Below, in pieces: positions 1 to 7,818 of a DNA stretch of 64,000 bases. Origin of the DNA: Pseudotabrizicola alkalilacus (GTDB taxonomy: Bacteria > Pseudomonadota > Alphaproteobacteria > Rhodobacterales > Rhodobacteraceae); the NCBI RefSeq assembly GCF_003443995.1, contig NZ_QWEY01000014.1, positions 33,735 through 97,734 on the forward strand. The letters are read 5' to 3'. The position numbers and the translations under genes were made by a program. Numbering within the stretch: the first letter of the stretch is position 1; each line of letters opens with the position of its first letter. The notes beneath the pieces are model-generated. The model saw only the letters and a list, made by a program, of their open reading frames with translations, ran no database searches and was not told where the DNA came from.

Positions 1-365
1 ACCTCAGGCCGTTCGGTCTTGGCGCGCCAGTAGGTCTCGATCAGGGCCTCGACCATCCGGTTGACCGGCGCTGCGTGACAGGCACGGCAGGTGGCCTCGA
101 TCCTGTCCGCCAGCGTTTCCAGAGACCGTTCGTTGAGCGCATAGACCAGCGCCTGCTTGTTCGGGAAATACTGATACATCGTGCCGACCGATACACCCGC
201 CCGTTCCGCGACGCGGGTGGTGGTCAGGTGGCGCATCCCCTCGGCGAGCAAAACCTGAAGGGTCGCCTCGAAGATTGCGTCAACGGTCACCACGGCCCGG
301 GCCTGACGCGGTCTTTTCCGGGGGGACAGCGGAGGGGGAGTGCGAGCAGCCAAATGCGAATCCAT
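1..365 (-). CDS. TetR-family transcriptional regulator (C-terminus beyond window edge)
   Basis: The minus strand reads open from an ATG at 363-365 to the window edge, giving about 121 residues of the N-terminal part. A basic leader (R-K-R-P-R-Q-A-R) is followed by a TetR-type helix-turn-helix around residues 30-70, with the typical G-V-S-V-G-T-M-Y-Q-Y-F-P-N-K-Q-A-L recognition helix. The ligand-binding domain is mostly outside the window. It is divergent from a short-chain dehydrogenase, and a perfect 14-bp palindrome lies five bases upstream of its ATG, so it probably represses itself and the dehydrogenase. The ligand cannot be inferred. Confidence 0.9.
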   Translation of the reverse strand, partial: MDSHLAARTPPPLSPRKRPRQARAVVTVDAIFEATLQVLLAEGMRHLTTTRVAERAGVSVGTMYQYFPNKQALVYALNERSLETLADRIEATCRACHAAPVNRMVEALIETYWRAKTERPE

Positions 366-369
366 GATC

Positions 370-383
370 TGAAGGATCCTTCA
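370..383. promoter_or_regulatory. 14-bp perfect palindrome, likely TetR operator
   Basis: TGAAGGATCCTTCA is a perfect dyad in the 55-bp gap between the divergent TetR and SDR genes. Its position overlapping the shared promoter region fits an operator for the adjacent TetR protein. The assignment is inferred from location and symmetry only. Confidence 0.6.
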
Positions 384-420
384 TATATTAAGTGCCGGAA
401 GCATTTAAAGGAAGAAGACC

Positions 421-1140
421 ATGAACCACAATCGCATCGCGCTGATCACCGGCGGCAACAAGGGGATCGGGCTGGAGATCGCCCGCCAGCTCGGGCAGGC
501 CGGAGTCCATGTCATTATAGGATCTCGCGACGAGACCCGCGCGCAGGCGGCAATCGCAGATCTGGCCGCCGGGGGACTGACAGCAGAAGCCGTTCCTCTC
601 GACCTCAACGATTGGGACAGCGCCGAGGCCGCCGCTGCGCAGATCGACGGCAAACACGGCAGGCTGGATATCCTTGTCAACAATGCCGGGAACTTCGATT
701 TTGGCGATGGCGTGCCGGGCAAGGCATCGCTCGCGGCGGTGCGCAGGGTGATGGAGACCAATTTCATCGGCACTCTGGCGGTCACCCAAGCCATGCTGCC
801 GCTGCTGCGTAAATCACCGGCGGGCCGGATCGTGAACCTGTCCAGTTCGCTCGGCTCTCTGGCGCAGAATGGCGATCCCTCCGCGCCCTATTATTCGCAG
901 CAGTATATCGGCTACAACGCCTCCAAAGCGGCACTGAACATGCTGACGATCCAGCTGCATCAGGCGCTGCAGGGCACTGGAATCGTGGTCAACTCCGTTT
1001 CCCCCGGTTTCGTGAAGACTGACCTGACCGGATGTGGCACCATGACCCCGGAGGAAGGCGCGAGGCTTCCGGTGCAATATGCGCTCGGCGGTGATGCCTC
1101 TGGCCAATTCGTCGAACCGGGTGGCGTGACTTCTTGGTGA
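421..1140 (+). CDS. Short-chain dehydrogenase/reductase (SDR)
   Basis: A 239-residue classical SDR. The N-terminus carries the Rossmann cofactor motif T-G-G-N-K-G-I-G (about residues 10-17), the N-N-A-G motif lies near residue 87, and the catalytic Y-N-A-S-K motif near 165. Length is normal for the family and the C-terminus (P-G-G-V-T-S-W) resembles other carbonyl-reductase-like SDRs. It would perform NAD(P)H-dependent reduction or oxidation of a carbonyl/alcohol in the cytosol; the substrate is unknown. The start has AAGGAAG upstream. It is transcribed away from a TetR gene that probably controls it. Confidence 0.92.
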   Translation: MNHNRIALITGGNKGIGLEIARQLGQAGVHVIIGSRDETRAQAAIADLAAGGLTAEAVPLDLNDWDSAEAAAAQIDGKHGRLDILVNNAGNFDFGDGVPGKASLAAVRRVMETNFIGTLAVTQAMLPLLRKSPAGRIVNLSSSLGSLAQNGDPSAPYYSQQYIGYNASKAALNMLTIQLHQALQGTGIVVNSVSPGFVKTDLTGCGTMTPEEGARLPVQYALGGDASGQFVEPGGVTSW

Positions 1141-1327
1141 CGGGAACGCGCATGCAGAAGCGCTGCTGCATGGCATGGTATCGGGGTTGATCAGAGCTCA
1201 AGGGCCGTTGCAATGCCGCCTGACGCGCTGCGGCACCTGATCTGTGCCGGACAGGAGGATACCGGAGCAAGCGCTCAGCTTGGTGGTCCTACGGCGCCTT
1301 ACTATCGATCCGTCCCGGTTCATCCGC

Positions 1328-2023
1328 TCAGGTCTGGACCAGCCATCGGAACGCACGCTTGAGAAAGGCCTGCCCGTCTTCGGTGACGGGTTTGCCGTGC
1401 GCGATCAGGACCTTCCCGGTGGGCCATTCCAGAATCTGACGCAGCCCCTCGCGCGCCGCCGCTCGGTCGGTAAAGGCCAGACGGAATTTACGGGGAACGG
1501 TGGGCTCGGTCCGCACCATCAGGTCAAGCCGGGCGACAAGGGCCCGCCAGCCGGTAAACCAGCCGGGCGGGAACTGCTGCAGCAGGTCGGTGAACAGGGC
1601 GGTCCGGCTGGCGCGATGGAAGAACACAGCCTCTGTCGTGATCCGGTTGCCGCGCACCACCACCACGTCAATTTCCCCTGCCCAGCCGGGGAGCGCGGTG
1701 GACCCGAACTCGCCTGTAAAGGGGATATCCGGGCGCTTTTCGCGCAGGCCAGGAGGCGCGAAGACACCGGCCTCCGGGAAGGCGTGGTGCCAGTCGGCAA
1801 GGAAGGTGTGGTGCAGGCTGTTGGGCGCGATCAGATAGCGGATCCTGCCCAGAGCCTCAATCTCCGCGCGCAGTTCATTGGTCAGCGCCACAGGAGACCA
1901 TAGCACCAGATCGCCGTTTGTCAGGCGGATCACGGCCATGCGGGTGGGGTAGTGAAAGCCGGCGGCTGCGGTCACCACCGGCCCGTCAGAGATCCAGATA
2001 CCGGAGCCGAATTTGGTCAGCAC
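1328..2023 (-). CDS. DUF4336 domain-containing protein
   Basis: A 231-residue protein of the DUF4336 family, recognised from its whole-length pattern: an N-terminal 'G-I-W-I-S-D-G-P' strand, a central 'I-A-P-N-S-L-H-H-T-F-L' segment and a metallo-hydrolase-like layout. The biochemical role is unknown; the His-rich centre would fit a metal site, but the full HxHxDH signature of metallo-beta-lactamases is absent. The start is a GTG with a strong GGAGG six bases upstream. It is divergent from a TetR gene 51 bp away, which is its likely regulator. Confidence 0.8.
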   Translation of the reverse strand: MLTKFGSGIWISDGPVVTAAAGFHYPTRMAVIRLTNGDLVLWSPVALTNELRAEIEALGRIRYLIAPNSLHHTFLADWHHAFPEAGVFAPPGLREKRPDIPFTGEFGSTALPGWAGEIDVVVVRGNRITTEAVFFHRASRTALFTDLLQQFPPGWFTGWRALVARLDLMVRTEPTVPRKFRLAFTDRAAAREGLRQILEWPTGKVLIAHGKPVTEDGQAFLKRAFRWLVQT

Positions 2024-2048
2024 AGCACCCTCCAGAATATTTACAGCC

Positions 2049-2062
2049 GTATAAAATTATAC
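2049..2062. promoter_or_regulatory. Inverted repeat in the DUF4336/TetR divergent promoter
   Basis: GTATAA-AA-TTATAC has two perfect 6-bp arms around a 2-bp centre, in an AT-rich 51-bp gap between divergent genes. It lies 12 bp upstream of the TetR start codon and is the best operator candidate for that regulator; the TATAAA-like sequence also overlaps likely -10 elements. Not proven. Confidence 0.5.
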
Positions 2063-2074
2063 TAGAGTGTATTT

Positions 2075-2674
2075 ATGGCAAGCCTGAAACGCAAAGACCG
2101 CTCACGCGCCCAGATCCTTGACGCTGCGGATGCGGCCTTCCGGCACTCGGGGTTCGACGGCACGTCTGTCGAGGAAATCGCCACCTGCGCCGGTCTGACC
2201 CGCAAGACCGTCTACAATCTCTTTCGCTCGAAAGAAGACATCGCCCTCGGCCTGATCGCGCGTGCCGAAGCGGCGGATTCCGGCTACCGCGCTCGCATTG
2301 CCGCGAATGACGATGCCCTGCCGCTGATCGAGATGGTGCTCATCGACAGCGCGCGCTGGTGCCTTGCCAACCCCGCCCTCGCCCGGCTTGCACTGGCGCC
2401 CCGCGAGCGGCCGTCACCCGAGCCGCCGCCTGACCGCCCGACGTTTCAGGGCCTGATGCGTGACCTTGTCGCGCTGGGTCAGCAGCAGGGGCGGATCCGA
2501 CAGGATGAACCGGCCGGGTTCATGGCGCTGATCCTTCTGGGGATCTATGGGCAGGCAATGCTGAGCGCGCTTCCGCAGGGTGAGGTCAAGGAGGCCGATA
2601 TCCGGAAGATCGTCCGGCTTGTCGTAGAGGGTATCGGCGAGAGGCCCATTGACGAACGTGGGGGTCGGGACTGA
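2075..2674 (+). CDS. TetR-family transcriptional regulator
   Basis: A 199-residue regulator with an N-terminal TetR helix-turn-helix (about residues 10-55; G-L-T-R-K-T-V-Y-N-L-F-R-S-K-E-D is the recognition helix) followed by an all-helical ligand-binding domain. Length is typical. The start codon follows an AT-rich stretch with only a weak ribosome-binding site. It is divergent from the DUF4336 gene and a 12-14 bp inverted repeat lies between them, so autorepression plus control of DUF4336 is the simplest model. The ligand is unknown. Confidence 0.92.
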   Translation: MASLKRKDRSRAQILDAADAAFRHSGFDGTSVEEIATCAGLTRKTVYNLFRSKEDIALGLIARAEAADSGYRARIAANDDALPLIEMVLIDSARWCLANPALARLALAPRERPSPEPPPDRPTFQGLMRDLVALGQQQGRIRQDEPAGFMALILLGIYGQAMLSALPQGEVKEADIRKIVRLVVEGIGERPIDERGGRD

Positions 2675-3187
2675 CCCGACGGGTAATCTTTCCGGAACAT
2701 GACCCGTCAGGCGCGTGCGACAAGCATGAGTGGCCGGTTTGGGGTCGCTACACTGCGGCGCTCCAAGCTGTGCGACTAACCGCTTTGGGTCGACCACGTC
2801 TGTGCTGCCATTGCCTTCACACAGGGCGGAGTGCTGCCTGACGGCACTTCAGCAAAGCGATCGCGGCGAAACCGGGAGAACGGTCACTCGTTCAACGCAC
2901 GGTGAACTGAGTGCCTCTGCCTGTGCCACTGCGATCGTGCCGATAAGGCCGTTGGTGTCGGCCCCTATGATCAGGGGCAGGTCCAGTCGACATTTATTGC
3001 CTTTCACGCACTTGACGTTGATCCGATCGAACTTCGAGGTAGGTTGCTGATTGGCCGCCTCTTCTCACCTTTGGCCATCAAGTAGCAAATTCAGGTAGCC
3101 AAATCGCTGGCGCTCAAAGGCACGGACCAAGGGAGCCAAGCTCATCGTTGCGGCAGCTCTTTCAGGATTGCCGACACTATCGTCCCA
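2675..3187. other. 513-bp region without a supportable gene
   Basis: No open frame here looks like a known protein. On the minus strand about 70 codons are open from near 3060 down to about 2853, but no clear start codon or ribosome-binding site is present, so it is not called. No convincing repeat or terminator was found. Confidence 0.5.
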
Positions 3188-4132
3188 TCAAGTGGCGTCC
3201 GGCACCGCTGACATTTTCTGTGCGGCTTGCAGCAACCGTTGCTCGTCCCACGTGGCAAGGCCAGCACGCAATCTTGTGCGATATGTGCGGCTGACAGGAA
3301 GTTCCACGCCAGTTTTCAGCCGACAAAGAACCCGATCTCCGTCGCTATCCAGCGACAGGACATGCGCCAGCGCAACCCAGTGTGAGCGGTGAACCCTTTG
3401 GCCCGGGATGACGCTGAGCGCTTCGACAGCGCGGCCAAAGGACATCAGGATCAAGGCCTCACCAGCCGTTGTGTAGACCCGCAGGTAGTGCAGGTCGGCC
3501 GAGATTGCGACGATGTCAGTGCCGATACGCCGCGGGAGCCGGGAGAGCAGGTCAAGCAAGGGCCCTCCCGCGTTGACCGATTGATTGGCTGCATCTTCAG
3601 GAACTTGCTCGGCATCAGGAGTTGGCCGCTGGTCTATGACATCGGTGTCCGTTTGCTGGGCGATGATGATCAGACGGGGGCTGTTCAAAAGCACCCAGAA
3701 CAAAACGGATTTCGTCCCGCTGTCGCGCAATTCCTCTAGCAGTCCGTAAAACGAAAGCGGCTCGGGATCCATCAATCCGCCCGTTAGGAAGACAACCCTG
3801 TCCAGCACCAAAAGATTGAAGATCGCAAAGAGAAGTGCCCCCATCACCCCGACGAGCACGATCAGCGCAAGCGGAGGCAAACGCTCAAACAAGGCGATCC
3901 GCCCAAGGTAGATTTGTGCCAGCTCGAACAGGACCAATGCCGAAGACACGTGGGCCAGCCAAAAGACAAGCCGTGCTGGCAGATCAAACCCGTCCGACGC
4001 CGAAGGCTCGGTAAGCGCAAGCCCGATGGACAGAAGCGCACCCGCAGCAATCAGGTAGCCGGTCCAGGAACTGCGGGGATCAATCTGCGCCGCAAGGTGG
4101 TCGAGCGTCGGAAAGGGTGATCTGTCGGACAA
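3188..4132 (-). CDS. Membrane-anchored LytTR-family DNA-binding regulator
   Basis: A 314-residue protein with about four hydrophobic segments in the first 170 residues (for example around 25-45, 55-75, 90-115 and 140-155) and a C-terminal LytTR DNA-binding domain (about 205-300; recognisable blocks D-I-V-A-I-S-A-D-L-H-Y-L-R-V-Y and R-V-H-R-S-H-W-V-A). No receiver domain is present, so the signal probably arrives through the membrane part. It begins with TTG, with a weak AGG upstream, so the start is uncertain. It is divergent from two PAP2 phosphatase genes, and a direct repeat of LytTR-site geometry lies between them. Confidence 0.85.
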   Translation of the reverse strand: MSDRSPFPTLDHLAAQIDPRSSWTGYLIAAGALLSIGLALTEPSASDGFDLPARLVFWLAHVSSALVLFELAQIYLGRIALFERLPPLALIVLVGVMGALLFAIFNLLVLDRVVFLTGGLMDPEPLSFYGLLEELRDSGTKSVLFWVLLNSPRLIIIAQQTDTDVIDQRPTPDAEQVPEDAANQSVNAGGPLLDLLSRLPRRIGTDIVAISADLHYLRVYTTAGEALILMSFGRAVEALSVIPGQRVHRSHWVALAHVLSLDSDGDRVLCRLKTGVELPVSRTYRTRLRAGLATWDEQRLLQAAQKMSAVPDAT

Positions 4133-4206
4133 AGTGAACCTGCTCGCATGCTGCTTTTTCGAAAAGCTAGCGGGTCAAGCGCCCGAAGCAAACTTCTGCT
4201 TTGGTC

Positions 4207-4238
4207 GTTCGTGCAGACGCGCTGTCAGTTCGTGCAGA
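4207..4238 (+). promoter_or_regulatory. LytTR-type tandem operator (two 11-bp direct repeats, 21-bp period)
   Basis: GTTCGTGCAGA occurs at 4207-4217 and again at 4228-4238. LytTR proteins such as AgrA bind two direct repeats spaced two helical turns apart (21-22 bp centre to centre), and this pair has exactly a 21-bp period. It sits between the divergent LytTR regulator and the PAP2 genes, about 90 bp before the first PAP2 start. Confidence 0.7.
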
Positions 4239-4324
4239 TCGACTGGCCTCGACCAAAGGTTACAGGCAGCACCAGTCCAGCCGGTCGGTTGACCGCGCAA
4301 GGATTTTGCAAAGGTGCCCGACCA

Positions 4325-4900
4325 ATGATGTCACCTGACCTTCGAAAATCGGCCGTCCAGAACGGCGCTGCACTGCATCGGCGCTTTGCCCGACGAACCG
4401 ATGCTCTGATCGCTGTCATTCTGCTTCTAACGGTTTTGGTGACAGTCCCAGACAACCGGCGCATGGGAAGCACCTTGCAGGTTGTCCTGCCCCTCATCGC
4501 CTTGGGTTGCGCTGCGACACGCGGTGAAACTGTCGAGAGTCTGGGGCGGTTTATCGTGCTTCAGATCGGGATCAAGGGGCCCAAGTATCTGATCGGCGAA
4601 AGGCCGATGAGCCTGCGCCCAGACGGTGGCCAGAACGGCTTTCCATCCGGACACACTGCGGTTGCAACTTTCGGAGCGGTGCAAATGATCAAGCATTGTT
4701 CCACGCTCCATCCGGTGACAAAGGCCGCCGCGATTGCGGCAGCAGCCTTTACCGGCGGCTCGCGGATCGAATCCGGTCGCCACAGCTTGTGGCAAACCAT
4801 GGCCGGGGCTCTCTGGGGCTGGGCCATCGCATGCCTGCCCCTGGCCGGGCTGAGGCACGCAGTCCGCCGGATGCAAAATGTCCGGGGCCGCAATGTCTGA
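4325..4900 (+). CDS. PAP2-family phosphatase
   Basis: A small PAP2 (phosphatidic acid phosphatase type 2) enzyme of about 191 residues from the ATG at 4325; the frame is open farther upstream to 4148, but that part is low-complexity and crosses the putative LytTR site. The three family motifs are visible: K-Y-L-I-G-E-R-P, F-P-S-G-H and S-R-I-E-S-G-R-H. The last motif normally continues H-x3-D but here reads H-S-L-W-Q. Hydrophobic segments suggest a membrane protein acting on a lipid phosphate or undecaprenyl pyrophosphate. Its end overlaps the next PAP2 gene by 8 bp, so the two are translationally coupled. Confidence 0.85.
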   Translation: MMSPDLRKSAVQNGAALHRRFARRTDALIAVILLLTVLVTVPDNRRMGSTLQVVLPLIALGCAATRGETVESLGRFIVLQIGIKGPKYLIGERPMSLRPDGGQNGFPSGHTAVATFGAVQMIKHCSTLHPVTKAAAIAAAAFTGGSRIESGRHSLWQTMAGALWGWAIACLPLAGLRHAVRRMQNVRGRNV

Positions 4901-5678
4901 CCTGCACCGCATCGAGACCCGCGAACTCAGTAGCCTCTCTGCCACTACCCATGATGACCGGCTGGCAGCACTCATCCTTGCCTGCATTCTTACCGCTTTC
5001 GCCGTCTTCGCGATTTGGCCAGAAATCGACCTTCGCGTTTCACAGGCCTTCTACGATCACTCAAAAGGGTTCGTGATTGACGGCAATCCACTGACCGAGG
5101 CGCTGCGCATGGCCGTCTGGAACGTGTCCATTCTGCTTTGCCTCGTCGCCGTTTTCGGCACGTTTCTCGGGGCAGCCGGTCGCGAGGTGATTTTGCCGGC
5201 ACGCGTCTGGGGCTTTGTGGTGGCTCTTTACACCCTTGGTCCGGGCGTGATGGTCGAGATGCTGACAAAACCGCTCTGGGGCCGGGTCAGGCCCACGCAA
5301 GTTACCGAATTCGGCGGATCTTTGCATTTCAGCCCCCCAAACGAACTGGCCGACTTCTGCGCGCGCAACTGCTCGTTCGTCTCCGGAGAAGTGTCGGGCG
5401 CGACCGTGACGGCGCTGGCGATCCTGCTCATCCGCTTTCACCTAGGGAAGCGGATGAGCAAAATGGTGTCGATCCTTTTGCTGGTTGTCACCCTGTGTCT
5501 GCCGCTGGCAGTCGCCTCGCAGCGTATCGCAGCCGGTCGCCACTTTCTGTCTGACACCCTCTTTGCCGTGCTCTTTACACTGCTTTTGGCCTTGGCGCTG
5601 TCCGCACTGTTTCGCCCCCTTTCGCGCAGGGTGCCCTCTGCGCGGCCAAGGCAATCAGCAGTGCCGACAGATCACTGA
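4893..5678 (+). CDS. PAP2-family membrane phosphatase (S-G-E motif variant)
   Basis: About 261 residues with five to six membrane segments. The PAP2 motifs are K-P-L-W-G-R-V-R-P, C-S-F-V-S-G-E and S-Q-R-I-A-A-G-R-H-F-L-S-D. The second motif has Glu where the canonical P-S-G-H has His; from memory this C-S-F-V-S-G-E form recurs in proteobacterial lipid-A-phosphatase-like PAP2 proteins, so it is probably a subfamily trait. The preferred start is the ATG at 4893; an in-frame ATG at 4878 is also possible. It overlaps the preceding PAP2 gene and probably shares its LytTR-controlled promoter. Confidence 0.85.
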   Translation: MSDLHRIETRELSSLSATTHDDRLAALILACILTAFAVFAIWPEIDLRVSQAFYDHSKGFVIDGNPLTEALRMAVWNVSILLCLVAVFGTFLGAAGREVILPARVWGFVVALYTLGPGVMVEMLTKPLWGRVRPTQVTEFGGSLHFSPPNELADFCARNCSFVSGEVSGATVTALAILLIRFHLGKRMSKMVSILLLVVTLCLPLAVASQRIAAGRHFLSDTLFAVLFTLLLALALSALFRPLSRRVPSARPRQSAVPTDH

Positions 5679-6058
5679 TTCAAAGTGGCGTGAAGTGACC
5701 TCGACCGGCCAACATCTCAACCCACGATGACATCGTGCTTTCGACAAAATTATGCGTCACCAGGTTTGATTTCTGACATGGCACGGGAGCCTGTGGTCAA
5801 AGCGACCCCGGCGGTGTTGAGCGCATAAACGCCTCTGCAACGATGCAGCATCACACCTTGGCACAGCGATTACGTCGGGGGGGCGGTCACATCATCAGAG
5901 CGCTGTCAGCCGAAAAAGAGGTCCTTTCGCGACCCGATGGTGTTGACTCACGCGGCGGTCGGGCAAAACCTACGGTTTTGCGAAGTGTTGTTTACTGGCA
6001 GGTCGCAAGCAGATCGTTGCGCTTCTGCCCACTTTCATTTGCAGTTTCGGGAGAGGGC
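5679..6058 (+). promoter_or_regulatory. 380-bp intergenic region with a tight hairpin at 5963-5981
   Basis: No protein-like frame is supported here. GCAAAACC at 5963-5970 and GGTTTTGC at 5974-5981 form a perfect 8-bp stem with a 3-nt loop, about 78 bp upstream of the B12-binding chimera gene. It is not followed by a T-run in either direction, so it may be an operator dyad or leader hairpin. The gene start at 6059 has GGGAGAGG upstream. Confidence 0.45.
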
Positions 6059-7033
6059 ATGAAAGTCCTCTTGGCGTCCTTGTCATTGGAGTTTCCTCTG
6101 GCGGCCTATTGTCTGGCGGCGGCTCTGCGGGCCGACCCGGGCTTGGCCGATTGCGACACAGCCCTGCATGACATCGACTGGCCGCGGATGTCGCATTACG
6201 AGTCCAAGAATGCTGAAATCTGGCGCTTTCTGGCCCGGCTCGAGGCAGAGCGACTGCAGGTCCTTGGCCTGTCGCTCTACCTGTGGAGCCACATCGCCCT
6301 GCGCGAGCTGGCGGGCATCGTGCGGCGGGTGTTCTCGCACCTGACCATCGTGGTGGGCGGGCCAGAGGTGGCCACCCCTGCCGCAGCGGAGACCTGGCTG
6401 GCAGCAGGTGAGGCCGACATTGTCGTGCGGGGCGAAGGCGAGCGGGTGCTGGCCGCGGTGATCCGCCGGATGCGCGACGGGGCGCCTCTTGCCGGGTTGC
6501 CGGGGACTAGCATGCGGATCGACGGGGACATGCGCCACGGGCCGCCGATGGCGCTGCGCAGGCTTGATGACCTGCCTTCGCCCTTTCTGACGGGGCTGGT
6601 GCCGGCCTACTGGCAAAGCTGGTTCGCGATGATCCGCCAGCGGTTGGCCGACCCCGCGACGGCCGAGGGAAGGGCATGGCTCGATGCCCGCTCGCCGTTG
6701 GCGCACGTCGCGGCGATCCACTGCCCCGTTCTCATGATACATGGTCGACAGGACGTGCGGGTGCCGCTCTTGCAGGCCCGGGCGATGGCGGCGGCGGGCC
6801 GCCCGGTCACGCTGGCGGTGTTGCCCGACGAGGGGCATTTTATCAGCGAACAGGCGAACCGGGTGGCTCTTGCAGCGCTGGTGGAGGCGTTCCTGCAGGA
6901 TCAGGCGGGCGGGCCGGTCGAGGATGTGGCCGAAGACCTTGTCGCATCGCGGATGGCAATCCTGCTGGGCGGGGATTTCCTGCCCGGCCCGGTTCTGGCC
7001 CGGCTGCGCGAGCGGAATGCCTCGCCGGCGTGA
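6059..7033 (+). CDS. Chimeric protein: cobalamin-binding domain of a B12 radical-SAM enzyme fused to the C-terminus of an S9 peptidase
   Basis: A 324-residue open frame made of two unrelated parts. Residues 1 to about 183 look like the N-terminal B12-binding region of RiPP-type B12 radical SAM enzymes: V-L-L-A-S-L-S-L-E-F start, L-G-L-S-L-Y-L-W-S, V-V-G-G-P-E-V-A, V-R-G-E-G-E-R-V, and the linker L-D-D-L-P-S-P-F that normally precedes the radical SAM core. No Cx3Cx2C cluster follows. From about residue 184 it reads as the end of an S9 prolyl-oligopeptidase: R-S-P-L-A-H-V, then the catalytic Asp (G-R-Q-D232) and His (D-E-G-H260), but the Ser nucleophile elbow is missing. An in-frame internal deletion fusing two cluster genes is the likeliest origin, so neither activity is expected. 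It converges on the SagB gene with zero spacing. Confidence 0.75.
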   Translation: MKVLLASLSLEFPLAAYCLAAALRADPGLADCDTALHDIDWPRMSHYESKNAEIWRFLARLEAERLQVLGLSLYLWSHIALRELAGIVRRVFSHLTIVVGGPEVATPAAAETWLAAGEADIVVRGEGERVLAAVIRRMRDGAPLAGLPGTSMRIDGDMRHGPPMALRRLDDLPSPFLTGLVPAYWQSWFAMIRQRLADPATAEGRAWLDARSPLAHVAAIHCPVLMIHGRQDVRVPLLQARAMAAAGRPVTLAVLPDEGHFISEQANRVALAALVEAFLQDQAGGPVEDVAEDLVASRMAILLGGDFLPGPVLARLRERNASPA

Positions 7034-7807
7034 TCAGGCCGGGTGGCCGACGATGCAGGCATAAAGCGCCGCTTCCTCCACGCCATCGATGCCGATCAGG
7101 TCGTGCAACCGGTCGTCGATGAAGCCGCCGACGGGACAGCTGCCCATGCCTCGGTCGGTGGCGGCAAGAAGCAAGTTCTGCATGGCGTGTCCCGCCTCCA
7201 TCAAGGCAAAGCGGTAGGCGCGTTCACCATATTTGATCTTGGACCGCCCGAAGACAGCGGTGATCAGGAAGACCGCTGCCGCGCCGTCGAGTGCCTCGGG
7301 GATGAAGACGGCGTCGCGGATGGCGCGCAGCGGATCGGTTTCGGTGAGCCGGGATAGGGTGTGCTCGAGCGGGTCGTAATGCAAAAGCCCCGGTGCCAGC
7401 CCGTCGACTGCCCCAACGGCGACATAGAGGTCGAGCGGATAGAGCCCGCCGGCAGAGGGAAGGCAACGCCGCCCTTCGCCCTGCGCGCCCATCGCGAGGT
7501 AGGCGAGGCTTGACAGGTCCGAAAGGGCAATCGGCGCGCCGTTGAAGGTCCGGCATGACCGCCGGGCGGTGATGATGTCTGCCAGCTGATCATGATCCGC
7601 CCGGGGCAGCGGTTCGCGCAACGCGTGCTGGAACCGCTTGAACCCCCGTGCCGCGACGGTAAGCGCGCCGGCACTCATGGTGAAATGCGCGGCGGAGGCA
7701 GTGATCTTGCTGTTCTCGTGAAAGAGTTCAGACGGCGCGAAGAGATCGCGCGCACCCAGCAACTGGCGGCGGGCGTCGGTCAGATCTGTATCCAGCGGAT
7801 GTCCCAT
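7034..7807 (-). CDS. SagB-type FMN-dependent azoline dehydrogenase (nitroreductase fold)
   Basis: 257 residues of the SagB-type dehydrogenase family. The nitroreductase fold is visible in R-R-S-C-R-T-F (about residue 80), P-S-A-G-G-L-Y-P-L-D-L-Y-V (about 115) and the C-terminal G-H-A-M-Q-N-L-L-L-A-A...G-S-C-P-V-G-G block. In TOMM/streptolysin-S-like pathways this enzyme oxidises YcaO-made thiazolines and oxazolines to thiazoles and oxazoles using FMN. The ATG at 7805-7807 lies 11 bp after the YcaO stop; the frame is open upstream, but that part is the shadow of ycaO. Last gene of the RiPP operon. Confidence 0.88.
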   Translation of the reverse strand: MGHPLDTDLTDARRQLLGARDLFAPSELFHENSKITASAAHFTMSAGALTVAARGFKRFQHALREPLPRADHDQLADIITARRSCRTFNGAPIALSDLSSLAYLAMGAQGEGRRCLPSAGGLYPLDLYVAVGAVDGLAPGLLHYDPLEHTLSRLTETDPLRAIRDAVFIPEALDGAAAVFLITAVFGRSKIKYGERAYRFALMEAGHAMQNLLLAATDRGMGSCPVGGFIDDRLHDLIGIDGVEEAALYACIVGHPA

Positions 7808-7818
7808 GGGCACGACTC

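Noticed and set aside
2853..3060. Minus-strand open stretch of about 70 codons
   Set aside because: No start codon with a ribosome-binding site and no family resemblance; left as unassigned intergenic DNA.
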